Positions 54,648 to 62,670 of a stretch of DNA of 64,000 bases are shown here, one piece after another. The stretch covers positions 6 through 64,005 of the forward strand of contig NZ_AEPB01000027.1 of NCBI RefSeq assembly GCF_000189395.1, given 5' to 3'. The notes below the pieces were generated by a model. That model had not been told where the DNA came from, did not search any database, and saw only the letters and a program-made list of their open reading frames with translations. The position numbers were made by a program, and so were the translations under genes. Source of the DNA: Planococcus donghaensis MPA1U2 (GTDB taxonomy: Bacteria; Bacillota; Bacilli; Bacillales_A; Planococcaceae). Each line of letters begins with the position of its first letter. Position 1 is the first letter of the stretch.

Positions 54648-55608
54648 TATACTCTTAGAGTTAAATAGCGTAAAAAAATACTTTCCAATTAAAGGCGGCA
54701 TGTTAAAACGAGTTACTGGAAATGTGAAAGCAGTAGAATCTGTTTCGTTAAAGCTCTACAAAGGAGAAAGTCTTGGAGTCGTAGGAGAATCTGGATGTGG
54801 TAAATCTACACTTGGCCGGACGATTTTAGGGCTTGAAGAATTGACCGATGGAAAAATTTATTTTAATGAGCAGGAAATTCAAGATTTAAAACGAAAAGAG
54901 AAGAAGAAGTTTGTTAAAGAAATGCAGATGATTTTCCAAGATCCTTATGCCTCTTTAAATCCAAGACAACGTGTAGGGCATGCGCTAGATGAAGTATTTA
55001 AAATGCATACCGACATGTCTTTAAAAGAAAGAAGAGATTCCGTAGAAGACTTGTTAAAAGAAGTAGGCTTAAAACCCGAGCATTATGATCGCTATCCACA
55101 TGAATTTAGCGGGGGGCAACGTCAACGAATTGGAATTGCGCGGGCAATCGCATTAAATCCTCAGTTCATTATTTGTGACGAAGCTGTTTCTGCGTTAGAT
55201 GTTTCGGTTCAAGCACAAATTTTAAAGTTGTTGAAAACTTTACAGGAAAAGTATAATCTTTCGTATTTGTTTATTTCACATGATTTGGGCGTGGTGCGTT
55301 ATTTTTGTGACCGTGTACTTGTTATGTATTTGGGGAATACAGTAGAGATGAGTACGGTTTCCGAAATTTTTAACAAACCACTTCATCCTTATACGCAAGC
55401 ATTATTGTCTGCTATTCCGAGACCGACAGTGAATGCTAAGAAAGAACGCGTACGTTTAGTTGGAGACATGCCAAATCCTGCAAATCCGCCTTCGGGTTGT
55501 GCTTTTCATACGAGATGCCCTATCGCACAAGAGATTTGTAAAGTAGATCGACCCGCATTTATTGAACACGAGAAAAATCATTTTGCAGCTTGCCATTTTG
55601 CCGGATAA
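54610..55608 (+). CDS. peptide ABC transporter ATP-binding protein (DppF/OppF-like)
   Basis: A 332-residue ATPase with Walker A GESGCGKST, signature FSGGQRQR, Walker B IICDEAVSALD (Ala in place of the usual Pro) and C-terminal CAFHTRCPIAQEIC. The start is TTG 54610 with AAGGAGG nine bases before it, inside the end of the preceding gene. It partners the DppD-like ATPase. A strong terminator follows before ggt. Confidence 0.92.
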   Translation: MTTIEKKSPLKSDILLELNSVKKYFPIKGGMLKRVTGNVKAVESVSLKLYKGESLGVVGESGCGKSTLGRTILGLEELTDGKIYFNEQEIQDLKRKEKKKFVKEMQMIFQDPYASLNPRQRVGHALDEVFKMHTDMSLKERRDSVEDLLKEVGLKPEHYDRYPHEFSGGQRQRIGIARAIALNPQFIICDEAVSALDVSVQAQILKLLKTLQEKYNLSYLFISHDLGVVRYFCDRVLVMYLGNTVEMSTVSEIFNKPLHPYTQALLSAIPRPTVNAKKERVRLVGDMPNPANPPSGCAFHTRCPIAQEICKVDRPAFIEHEKNHFAACHFAG

Positions 55609-55611
55609 CGA

Positions 55612-55649
55612 AAAAGCCGAATGCGGAAGCGTTTCCGCATTCGGCTTTT
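55612..55649 (+). terminator. terminator between the ABC operon and ggt
   Basis: A perfect 17-bp stem (55612-55628 with 55633-55649) with a GCGT loop and a T-rich end. It would reduce, not necessarily abolish, readthrough into ggt. No separate promoter fits in the 22 bases before the ggt start. Confidence 0.9.
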
Positions 55650-55670
55650 ATACTGACAGGAGGAATTGTA

Positions 55671-57275
55671 ATGGATTATTTGCACAACCCGTTTGCAGCA
55701 CAAAGGCAAACTGTATTTTCTAAAAAAGGAATGGTTGCCACATCGCAACCACTAGCAGCACAAGCTGGAATTGAAGTGATGCAAAATGGCGGAAACGCCA
55801 TTGATGCCGCAATTGCCACTGCCGCTGCATTAACTGTAGTTGAACCTACTTCAAACGGCATTGGGGGAGATGCGTTTGCTTTAGTCTGGGTTAAGGATAA
55901 GTTGCACGGCTTGAACAGTTCAGGTCCTGCACCAAAAAGTATTTCTCCAGAAGCAGTAAAAGCACTCGGTTTCGAAAAAATGCCAACTTATGGTTTAGTA
56001 CCAGTGACAGTTCCGGGAGTGCCGGCTGCTTGGGCTGAACTATCAAAAAAATTCGGTAAGCTATCACTGGCCGAAGCCTTAAAGCCTGCTATTCGTTATG
56101 CGGAAGAAGGCTACCCATTAACGCCAATTCTCGGTAAGTATTGGCAAGCAGCTTATGCCAAATACAAAGATTCGTTCACAAGTAAAGAATATCAAGGATG
56201 GTTTGATACATTTGCACCTAATGGTCGCGCTCCTGAAATTGGCGAAATGTGGTCTTCTCCGGGTCACGCTAAAACATTAATTGAAATTGGACAAACCGAT
56301 GCGCGTTCTTTTTATAAAGGTGCCATTGCCGAAAAAATTGATCGCTTTATGAAAAAACACGAAGGATTTTTAGCGAAAGAAGATTTAGAGGCGTTTGAAC
56401 CGCAATGGGTAGAGCCAGTTTCAACCGATTACCGCGGCTATAAAGTGTGGGAGATTCCACCGAACGGACAAGGTATGGTTGCGTTAATGGCCTTAAATAT
56501 TTTCAAAAAACTCGATCAACCTAAATGGCAATCTGCGGAAACGTATCACGAACAAATCGAAGCGATGAAGCTCGCATTCACAGATGGCAAAGCGTTTATT
56601 ACCGAACCAGAGAATATGCCTGTTAGTACTGAGCATTTGCTCTCAGAAGAGTACGCAGCAGCACGTGCCAAAACCATTGGTGAAAACGCATCTGACCCAG
56701 AACCATATGAATTGCCAAAAGGCGGAACCGTTTATTTATCTGCGGCAGATGAAGAAGGCAATATGATCTCCTATATCCAAAGCAATTATATGGGCTTTGG
56801 CTCAGGAATAGTCATTCCCGGAACAGGGATTGGTCTCCAAAATCGTGGAGCGGACTTTTCGCTAGATCCAGAGCATCCGAATGTATTGGCCGGAGGAAAA
56901 CGAACATTCCATACGATTATTCCAGGATTCTTGACAAAAGACGATAAGGCTGTTGGGCCATTCGGTGTTATGGGTGGTTATATGCAGCCACAAGGTCATT
57001 TCCAAGTGGTTACTAACACCATCGATTATTTAATGAATCCACAAGCTGCGCTTGATGCTCCGAGATGGCAATGGATTGAAGGAAAGACTATTTTAGTTGA
57101 GCCCAATTTCCCAAATTATTTAGCGCAAGCATTATCCCGAAAAGGTCATCAAATTCAAGTAGCGACAGATGGCGGAAGTTTTGGAAGAGGTCAAATTATT
57201 TGGCGCAATCCTGAGACGGGTGTATTAGCCGGAGGCACTGAATCGCGTACGGATGGTTCGGTGGCTGTTTGGTAG
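55671..57275 (+). CDS. ggt: gamma-glutamyltransferase family protein, no signal peptide
   Basis: A 534-residue Ntn-hydrolase of the GGT family. The self-processing Thr is in KGGTVYLSAADEEGN (Thr353), with GGNAIDAAIATAAALTVVEP early and GGKRTFHTIIPG late. Unlike secreted GGTs it has no signal peptide (MDYLHNPFAAQRQT), so it should act inside the cell on imported gamma-glutamyl compounds, as in the staphylococcal glutathione uptake system. ATG 55671 has AGGAGG ahead; the open frame runs back across the terminator without support. Confidence 0.9.
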   Translation: MDYLHNPFAAQRQTVFSKKGMVATSQPLAAQAGIEVMQNGGNAIDAAIATAAALTVVEPTSNGIGGDAFALVWVKDKLHGLNSSGPAPKSISPEAVKALGFEKMPTYGLVPVTVPGVPAAWAELSKKFGKLSLAEALKPAIRYAEEGYPLTPILGKYWQAAYAKYKDSFTSKEYQGWFDTFAPNGRAPEIGEMWSSPGHAKTLIEIGQTDARSFYKGAIAEKIDRFMKKHEGFLAKEDLEAFEPQWVEPVSTDYRGYKVWEIPPNGQGMVALMALNIFKKLDQPKWQSAETYHEQIEAMKLAFTDGKAFITEPENMPVSTEHLLSEEYAAARAKTIGENASDPEPYELPKGGTVYLSAADEEGNMISYIQSNYMGFGSGIVIPGTGIGLQNRGADFSLDPEHPNVLAGGKRTFHTIIPGFLTKDDKAVGPFGVMGGYMQPQGHFQVVTNTIDYLMNPQAALDAPRWQWIEGKTILVEPNFPNYLAQALSRKGHQIQVATDGGSFGRGQIIWRNPETGVLAGGTESRTDGSVAVW

Positions 57276-57301
57276 GCCTCAAGAAAGTGGGGGAAGAGCA
57301 A

Positions 57302-57868
57302 ATGGGAAGTTCCAAGCTGAAAGTAAATATCGATCTTTTTTTAGCCTTTTTCCGTGTAGGTCTTCTAGGGTTTGGCGGGGGACCTGCTGCAATCCCACTT
57401 TTCCACCGAGAAGCTGTCGTCAATTATAAATGGATGACAGAAGATGAATTCGGGGATACCTTAGCTTTAGGAAATACGATGCCAGGCCCCATTGCTACAA
57501 AAATGGCAGGTTACATTGGTTATCGTGTTAATGGCGTAATTGGCTGCATTGTAGCCCTTATTGCTACAGTTGTTCCAACGGCGATTTTGATGATCATCTT
57601 ATTGGGCATTTTACAAAAATACAAAGGGCTCGATTGGGTTAACAGCATGTCGGCTGCGGTAGTTCCAGTTGTTGGCGTTATGCTTGCTATTCTGACATGG
57701 GACTTTTTTCAAAAATCAGGAAAAGCACTCGGAATCGGACGCGCCATTTTGTTTACAGCTATCGCTATTGTTTTGTTAGAGATTTTGCACATTCATCCAG
57801 CAATTGTCATATTAGGTGTTTTAATCGTTTCCTTAACTTCTTTTAAAAAAGGAGGCAAGGTAAAATGA
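57302..57868 (+). CDS. chromate transporter, N-half type (short ChrA)
   Basis: A 188-residue membrane protein with the CHR domain signature FGGGPAAIPLFHREAV and LGNTMPGPIATKMAGYIGY and about five helices. Short ChrA proteins act as pairs. GGGGGAAGAG precedes ATG 57302; a longer frame begins inside ggt but has no ribosome site. It ends in an ATGA overlap with the second half. Confidence 0.88.
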   Translation: MGSSKLKVNIDLFLAFFRVGLLGFGGGPAAIPLFHREAVVNYKWMTEDEFGDTLALGNTMPGPIATKMAGYIGYRVNGVIGCIVALIATVVPTAILMIILLGILQKYKGLDWVNSMSAAVVPVVGVMLAILTWDFFQKSGKALGIGRAILFTAIAIVLLEILHIHPAIVILGVLIVSLTSFKKGGKVK

Positions 57869-58398
57869 TTTATTGGTCTATCTTTTTAGCATTTTTTATT
57901 CCAGGCATATTAGGATATGGTGGCGGACCGGCTTCGATTCCCCTTGTAGAAAAAGAAGTGGTGGATCGTTATGGGTGGATGACTACGCAAGAATTTGGAG
58001 AAGTTCTGGCGTTAGGAAATGCGTTACCAGGTCCGATTGCTACAAAAATGGCAGGGTATATCGGTTATGCAGAAGGTGGCGTACTCGGCGCAACTGTCGC
58101 TTTATTTGCCTCTGTCGCACCATCGCTTATTTTAATGGTGTTATTAATGGTGACACTCTTAAAATACAAAGATTCTCCGAAAGTCAAAAATATTACCAAA
58201 CTGGTTCGACCGGTTATTGCTGTATTACTTGGTGCAATGACATTTCAGTTTTTTATGACCTCTATCGATAGCTCAGGTACGATACAAACAGTCGTATTAA
58301 TTGTTGTCAGCTATTGGTTATTGGAAATTAGAAAAGTCCATCCGGCGCTCGTTATTTTAATGGCGCTCGTTTACGGTGCAGTATCGGGTATTGTGTAA
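57865..58398 (+). CDS. chromate transporter, C-half type (short ChrA)
   Basis: A 177-residue partner of the preceding protein: GYGGGPASIPLVEKEVVDRYGW and LGNALPGPIATKMAGYIGY. The two together correspond to a full two-domain ChrA that exports chromate; other anions are possible. The 4-base overlap indicates coupled translation and equal amounts. Confidence 0.9.
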   Translation: MIYWSIFLAFFIPGILGYGGGPASIPLVEKEVVDRYGWMTTQEFGEVLALGNALPGPIATKMAGYIGYAEGGVLGATVALFASVAPSLILMVLLMVTLLKYKDSPKVKNITKLVRPVIAVLLGAMTFQFFMTSIDSSGTIQTVVLIVVSYWLLEIRKVHPALVILMALVYGAVSGIV

Positions 58399-58524
58399 AC
58401 CAATACAGTGAATATGTGAATAATCCTGAAGAAAAAGCCATCCATCATTGGATGGCTTTCAGCTTGTAGACAGAAGAATTATTTTGTTAGTTAACGAATG
58501 AATATTCATCTTATCCTATATACT

Positions 58525-58646
58525 GGATCCTTCGCTCCATGCGGACGCTTTCCGCGGACGAAGCGCTGAGCCTCCTCGTCGCAAGCTCCTGCGGGGTCTC
58601 ATCACTCCGTTTTTCCGCAGGAGTCGCCGCATTGCGCTTCGGATCC
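58525..58646. repeat. palindromic repeat A
   Basis: A 122-base GC-rich unit bounded by GGATCC at both ends, with ATGCGG / CCGCAT inside as inverted arms. It contains CGAGGAG-type and CTGCGGGGTCT segments seen widely as dispersed intergenic repeats in Bacillaceae/Planococcaceae. Non-coding. Confidence 0.65.
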
Positions 58647-58720
58647 TTGTGTGATTATTCATTAATTCTCTTGAAAAGTGGAATTACTGGTTACTCTTTC
58701 TAATTAGAGCTATATCCTAA

Positions 58721-58908
58721 CAACCGTTCTGGCCACGAAGACTCCTATGGGACAGCGAAAGCTGAAGACCCCGCAGGAATAGCATTGGCCGAAGCCTGCG
58801 AGGACAAGCTTTTGCGACGAAGCTAGCGCAGCGATGCAGGAGCATGGGTTTTCAGTGACGAGGAGGCTGAAGCTGAGCCCATGGAAAGCGCAGTGGCTGG
58901 AACGGTTG
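58721..58908. repeat. palindromic repeat B, related to A in inverse orientation
   Basis: A 188-base unit with terminal inverted arms CAACCGTTCTGGCCAC and GTGGCTGGAACGGTTG (14 of 16 matching). It shares GACCCCGCAGGA, GACGAGGAGGCT and GGAAAGCG with the reverse complement of repeat A, with an extra insert between them. Confidence 0.65.
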
Positions 58909-59013
58909 TGGTTATACACAACGATACATTTTCAATAGACTTTGTCACAGTCTGAAAGCCATCCGTCATTGGATGGCTTTTTCTTTTCTTCGACCCTGTA
59001 AGCAAAAGTATTT

Positions 59014-59029
59014 ACTTTTAATTCGAGAT
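59014..59029 (+). promoter_or_regulatory. MhqR-box-like site before the Rrf2 gene
   Basis: ACTTTTAATTCGAGAT matches 12 of 16 positions of the palindrome ATCTCGAATTCGAGAT, with a perfect right half. A TATATT at 59032-59037 lies just after it. The same right half occurs before mhqD. Confidence 0.4.
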
Positions 59030-59086
59030 GGTATATTGTAGATAACAAGGATAGTTATTGTCCGTAATTGAAAGAGGGTGATTTGG

Positions 59087-59569
59087 GTGCATATGAAACC
59101 AGGTGTAGAGCAATCGGTATATGCAGTATTGTTATTGAATATGCTTCCGGAGAAAGCAGTTCTTCCAGGTGAAGCTATTAGTCAGCAGTTAGGAACTTCT
59201 CCTACCTATTTTCAAAAACTATTAAGAAAACTGGTCAGTGCAGGCTTGATCACATCTGTACCAGGAGTCAAAGGCGGATTTAAACTTAACAAGAAACCAG
59301 AAGACATTAATGTATTTGATATATATGTGGCCATTGAAGGGCAGCAATCGCTTTATTCTCCGAGCGGAGTATTGAGTGATTTGTTAGAGCTCGAAGAACC
59401 AGAACGTTGCTGTCTACTAACAGAGTTAATGGTAGAAGCTGAAAGCGCATGGCGTTCTCGCATGGAGCAAGAAACAATTGAGTCTCTTTCACGAAAGATG
59501 AAAGAACAGCGATTTCAAAAGAAAGCGACCGAATTGGCCGATTGGCTAGAACATAAACTAGTAACTTAA
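59087..59569 (+). CDS. Rrf2 family transcriptional regulator
   Basis: A 160-residue Rrf2 regulator: winged helix (about 5-70) with ISQQLGTSPTYFQKLLRKLVSAGLI and SVPGVKGGF wing, and a C-terminal helical part with a Cys pair (RCCLL) that could be redox or metal sensing. The closest described group is YwnA/YwgB-like. In-frame starts are GTG 59078, GTG 59087 and ATG 59093; GTG 59087 is best placed after GAGGGTG. It is followed by DUF896 and Hsp33 genes at short gaps. Confidence 0.88.
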   Translation: MHMKPGVEQSVYAVLLLNMLPEKAVLPGEAISQQLGTSPTYFQKLLRKLVSAGLITSVPGVKGGFKLNKKPEDINVFDIYVAIEGQQSLYSPSGVLSDLLELEEPERCCLLTELMVEAESAWRSRMEQETIESLSRKMKEQRFQKKATELADWLEHKLVT

Positions 59570-59584
59570 CGGAAAAGAGGAATT

Positions 59585-59806
59585 ATGATGATAGATATTT
59601 TACCGCGCATTAATCAATTGGCACAAAAAGCACGTCAAGAAGGACTAACAAATGCTGAAACAGTAGAACGCCAAGTGTTACGCGAAGATTATTTACGCGC
59701 AATTCGTGGGCAAGTAGAATCAACTGTTACAAGCATGAAAGTTATTGACCCTCTTGGGGATGATGTTACACCGGACAAAGTACGTATGAAAAAACAAGTA
59801 ATTTAA
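59585..59806 (+). CDS. DUF896 family small protein, YnzC-like
   Basis: A 73-residue helical protein typical of DUF896 ([20 protein letters not shown] and [16 protein letters not shown]). Function unknown; members form a helical hairpin. AAGAGGAA precedes the start. It sits 15 bases after the Rrf2 stop and 35 before hslO, so it is probably cotranscribed. Confidence 0.88.
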   Translation: MMIDILPRINQLAQKARQEGLTNAETVERQVLREDYLRAIRGQVESTVTSMKVIDPLGDDVTPDKVRMKKQVI

Positions 59807-59841
59807 GCATAGGAAGCTCACGTAGAGAAAGGAAGAACGAT

Positions 59842-60720
59842 ATGAACGATTATTTAGTAAGAGCTTTAGCTTATGATGGACAAGTGCGTGCTTACGCTGC
59901 ACGGACAACAGAAACAGTTGGAGAAGCACAGCGACGCCATTATACATGGCCAACCGCTTCTGCAGCATTAGGCCGATCAATGACAGCTAGCGTCATGTTA
60001 GGCGCTATGATGAAAGGCGAAGAAAAATTAACCATCCGTATAAATGGCGGTGGTCCTATCGGGACTATTTTAGTGGATGCAAATGCGAAAGGCGAAGTTC
60101 GAGGATATGTAAGCAATCCATTAACTCACTTTGATTTAAATGAGCAAGGCAAATTAGATGTTAAAAGAGCAGTTGGGACAGAAGGAACTTTAGCGGTTTC
60201 AAAAGACATTGGATTGCTTCAACCGTTTGTTGGACAAGTTCCTATAGTCTCCGGTGAATTAGGTGAAGATTTTACACACTACATTACGACGTCGGAACAA
60301 ATTCCGTCTTCTGTAGGCGTAGGTGTTATTGTAAACCCGGATAATACGATTCAAGCTTCGGGTGGATTTATTATTCAATTATTGCCAGGTACGGAAGAAC
60401 GGATTATTGAAGATATTGAAGCTCGTTTAAAAGTGATTCCGACCATTTCGAATATGGTGCGTCAAGGTTTGACGCCCGAAGACATTTTAAATGAAGTATT
60501 GGGTTCTGGAAATGTGAAAGTATTGGATGAAATGCCTGTTAAGTTCCAATGCCAATGTTCAAGAGATCGTATCTCGAATGCAATCCAAGGGCTTGGATCA
60601 GCTGAAATCGAAGACATGATTGTTACTGACGGCAAAGCAGAAGCACAATGCCATTTCTGTAATGAAAACTACGTGTTCTCAAAAGAAAATTTACAAGATA
60701 TGTTGAAAACAGAAGTATAA
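59842..60720 (+). CDS. hslO: Hsp33 redox-regulated chaperone
   Basis: A 292-residue Hsp33. The N-terminal chaperone domain runs to about 230; the C-terminal zinc redox switch is visible as FQCQCSRDR and CHFC (four Cys). Oxidation releases zinc and activates holding of unfolded proteins in the cytoplasm. Context with an Rrf2 regulator and a thiol-stress hydrolase fits an oxidative stress theme. Followed by a terminator. Confidence 0.95.
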   Translation: MNDYLVRALAYDGQVRAYAARTTETVGEAQRRHYTWPTASAALGRSMTASVMLGAMMKGEEKLTIRINGGGPIGTILVDANAKGEVRGYVSNPLTHFDLNEQGKLDVKRAVGTEGTLAVSKDIGLLQPFVGQVPIVSGELGEDFTHYITTSEQIPSSVGVGVIVNPDNTIQASGGFIIQLLPGTEERIIEDIEARLKVIPTISNMVRQGLTPEDILNEVLGSGNVKVLDEMPVKFQCQCSRDRISNAIQGLGSAEIEDMIVTDGKAEAQCHFCNENYVFSKENLQDMLKTEV

Positions 60721-60726
60721 TCATCG

Positions 60727-60760
60727 AAAAAGACCATGGCACCTTCGCCATGGCCTTTTT
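60727..60760 (+). terminator. terminator after hslO
   Basis: Stem with CCATGGC/GCCATGG core, CTTC-type loop and long T run. Confidence 0.88.
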
Positions 60761-60787
60761 TTGATCCACTAGATAAGTATGGAATTA

Positions 60788-60816
60788 TTGCCTTTAATTC
60801 GAGATAAGTTTATGAG
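60788..60816 (+). promoter_or_regulatory. mhqD promoter with MhqR-box-like site
   Basis: TTGCCT (60788-60793), 17 bases, TATGAG (60811-60816). GCCTTTAATTCGAGAT (60790-60805) in the spacer matches 12 of 16 positions of ATCTCGAATTCGAGAT. In B. subtilis mhqD is repressed by MhqR through such a palindrome. Confidence 0.5.
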
Positions 60817-60867
60817 AAGGTAAATAGGGAATGACACAAGAAACGAGATTTGGGGGTATACGACAAC

Positions 60868-61470
60868 ATGAAACATCTTTTTCAAAAAGGAACAAATCCA
60901 GCAAAACCTACTCTTCTTATGCTGCACGGAACAGGTGGAAACGAAACAGATTTGTTAGCGATTGCTTCTCATATTGACTCTGAGGCTTCGGTACTAAGTG
61001 TGCGTGGAAACGTATCAGAAAATGGCATGCCACGCTTTTTCAAGCGGTTATCAGAAGGTGTTTTTGATATGGAAGATTTAAAATTCCGTACAGAAGAGCT
61101 GTATGATTATATTGGAGAAGCTGCAAAAGAATATGATTTTGACCGTAATAATGTCATCGCTATTGGTTATTCAAATGGTGCGAACATTGCTGCTAATTTG
61201 TTGTTCACGTATTCAAATGCTTTAAAGGGCGCAATTTTGCATCATCCAATGGTTCCGAATCGTGACACCAATTTACCGGACTTAACAAATATTCCAGTAT
61301 TTATTGCCGCTGGTACCAACGATCCGATATGCCCTGCGGAAGAATCAACCGACTTGGAAGAACTATTAACAGGAGCTGGTGCAAAAGTTCAATTGCATTG
61401 GGAAGATTTTGGGCATCAACTAACGATGCCTGAAGTAGAAGCAGCAAAAGAGTGGTATGACAAGCTTTAA
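60868..61470 (+). CDS. mhqD: alpha/beta hydrolase, MhqD-like carboxylesterase
   Basis: A 200-residue alpha/beta hydrolase: oxyanion HGTGGNETDLL, nucleophile GYSNGA, Asp in AAGTNDPICP and final His in FGHQLT. The conserved stretches SVLSVRGNVSENGMPRFF and ALKGAILHHPMVP are those of MhqD (YodD), a quinone/electrophile stress hydrolase. ATG 60868 matches the MKHLFQKG start of the family; the TTG at 60850 is rejected. Single gene with an MhqR-like site. Confidence 0.88.
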   Translation: MKHLFQKGTNPAKPTLLMLHGTGGNETDLLAIASHIDSEASVLSVRGNVSENGMPRFFKRLSEGVFDMEDLKFRTEELYDYIGEAAKEYDFDRNNVIAIGYSNGANIAANLLFTYSNALKGAILHHPMVPNRDTNLPDLTNIPVFIAAGTNDPICPAEESTDLEELLTGAGAKVQLHWEDFGHQLTMPEVEAAKEWYDKL

Positions 61471-61475
61471 AAAAG

Positions 61476-61503
61476 AACCTTCCTTAAGTAATTGGGGAAG
61501 GTT
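61476..61503 (+). terminator. terminator after mhqD
   Basis: An 8-bp stem AACCTTCC/GGAAGGTT with a 12-base loop and a short T run. Confidence 0.7.
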
Positions 61504-61525
61504 TTATTGATTTGTCTACAAGCTT

Positions 61526-61555
61526 TTGACAAAGATAGCTCGTTTCATTCATGAT
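61526..61555 (+). promoter_or_regulatory. possible SigA promoter of glsA
   Basis: TTGACA, 18 bases, CATGAT (6/6 and 4/6), about 29 bases before the ATG. Confidence 0.35.
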
Positions 61556-61583
61556 TAAGAAAAGAAAACTTAGGAGGGGTGTC

Positions 61584-62549
61584 ATGCAAACTAATCCGCG
61601 GATTCAAGAACAATTAGAAGCTTGGGTGGAAGGAAATAGAGGCCATGCTATATTAGGGACTACTGCTCAATATATACCTGCTTTAGGAAAAGAAGATCCA
61701 AGTCAGCTAGGAATTTGTATGGTCGATGATAACGGAAATTATTATTGTGCAGGGGAGACAGATAAAGAATTTACGTTACAAAGTATTTCAAAAGCTTTGA
61801 CATTTATTGCGTTGAGTTGTAATTACGGTTTGGATTTTGTATTAGAGCGTGTTGATGTAGAGCCAACAGGTGAAGCGTTCAATTCAATTGTGCCATTTGA
61901 AATTCACCGCCCCAACAAACCATTTAACCCCTTTATCAATGCTGGAGCTATAACCATTTCAGCATTGCTACCTGGACAAACAAGCCAAAAAAAATATGAA
62001 TTTCTTTTGCATTTCCTAGAAAGTTTAGTTGGACATCCGCTTGAAATGGATAAAGAAGTATACGATTCTGAATGGGCATCTTCACACCGTAACCGGGCTT
62101 TAGCTTATTACTTGAAGGAAGCTAAGTTCTTAGAGATTGAAGTAGAAGAAGCGCTTGATATTTATATTCGGCAATGTGCCATCAAAGTAAGTACAAAAGA
62201 TTTAGCATTAATTGGTTTGATCATTGCGTATGATGGATATAATCCAATCACGAAAGTTAAACATTTCTCAGACGAAATTGCCCAAGTGGCAAAAGTATTA
62301 ATGGTAACTTGTGGCATGTATAACTCTTCAGGTAACTTTGCAGCGCATGTTGGAATTCCCGCAAAAAGTGGCGTGTCTGGTGGAATCATGGCAGCAGTTC
62401 CTCCAAAGCTCCATTCGCAAACATACGAGTTTCGTGCAGGAGCAGGTATCGGTGTTTATGGTCCTGCAATTGACGTACAAGGAAATAGTGCAGCAGGCAC
62501 GATGATGTTAAGACAAATTTCGAAAGAATGGGATTTAAGTATCTTTTAA
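61584..62549 (+). CDS. glsA: glutaminase
   Basis: A 321-residue serine-dependent glutaminase: nucleophile in TLQSISKAL (S-x-x-K), NAGAI motif in FINAGAITISAL and GVSGGIMAAVPPK near the end. It converts glutamine to glutamate and ammonia in the cytoplasm. AGGAGGGG precedes ATG 61584; the open frame extends to 61551 with no support. Monocistronic. Confidence 0.95.
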   Translation: MQTNPRIQEQLEAWVEGNRGHAILGTTAQYIPALGKEDPSQLGICMVDDNGNYYCAGETDKEFTLQSISKALTFIALSCNYGLDFVLERVDVEPTGEAFNSIVPFEIHRPNKPFNPFINAGAITISALLPGQTSQKKYEFLLHFLESLVGHPLEMDKEVYDSEWASSHRNRALAYYLKEAKFLEIEVEEALDIYIRQCAIKVSTKDLALIGLIIAYDGYNPITKVKHFSDEIAQVAKVLMVTCGMYNSSGNFAAHVGIPAKSGVSGGIMAAVPPKLHSQTYEFRAGAGIGVYGPAIDVQGNSAAGTMMLRQISKEWDLSIF

Positions 62550-62555
62550 TGTGAC

Positions 62556-62581
62556 CCCGTAGACTTTAATTAGTCTACGGG
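62556..62581 (+). terminator. terminator after glsA
   Basis: A perfect 10-bp stem CCCGTAGACT/AGTCTACGGG and T run. Confidence 0.92.
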
Positions 62582-62608
62582 AATTTTTTTTGGAAAATAT
62601 AAAGAAAG

Positions 62609-62634
62609 GTGTTTTTTAAAAGAAGACAGGGTAA
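62609..62634 (+). promoter_or_regulatory. possible SigB-type promoter of the catalase gene
   Basis: GGGTAA at 62629-62634 preceded by GTGTTT (14-base spacer) or GTTTTT (12-base spacer). The predicted start is about 30 bases before the ATG. B. subtilis katE is SigB dependent. No PerR box was seen. Confidence 0.45.
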
Positions 62635-62670
62635 TAAGAGAATGAATAGAAAAGAAGAAGGAGTGGCAAA

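Larger units (their letters stand above)
58434..58980. repeat. duplicated terminator-like palindromes flanking a gene-free patch
   Basis: A 26-base palindromic unit (AAAGCCATCC, loop, GGATGGCTTT) occurs at 58434-58459 and again at 58955-58980, differing at one loop base (ATCATT or GTCATT). The left copy has its A5/T5 run on the left, the right copy on the right, so the outer edges are inverted. The roughly 495 bases between contain two larger palindromic repeats and no gene. The left copy terminates the chromate genes. Confidence 0.6.

Noticed and set aside
57873-58271. 132-residue open frame on the plus strand, offset from the second chromate gene
   Set aside because: Out-of-frame overlap with a well-supported CHR gene; composition (many Arg, Cys, Trp) is typical of a wrong frame.
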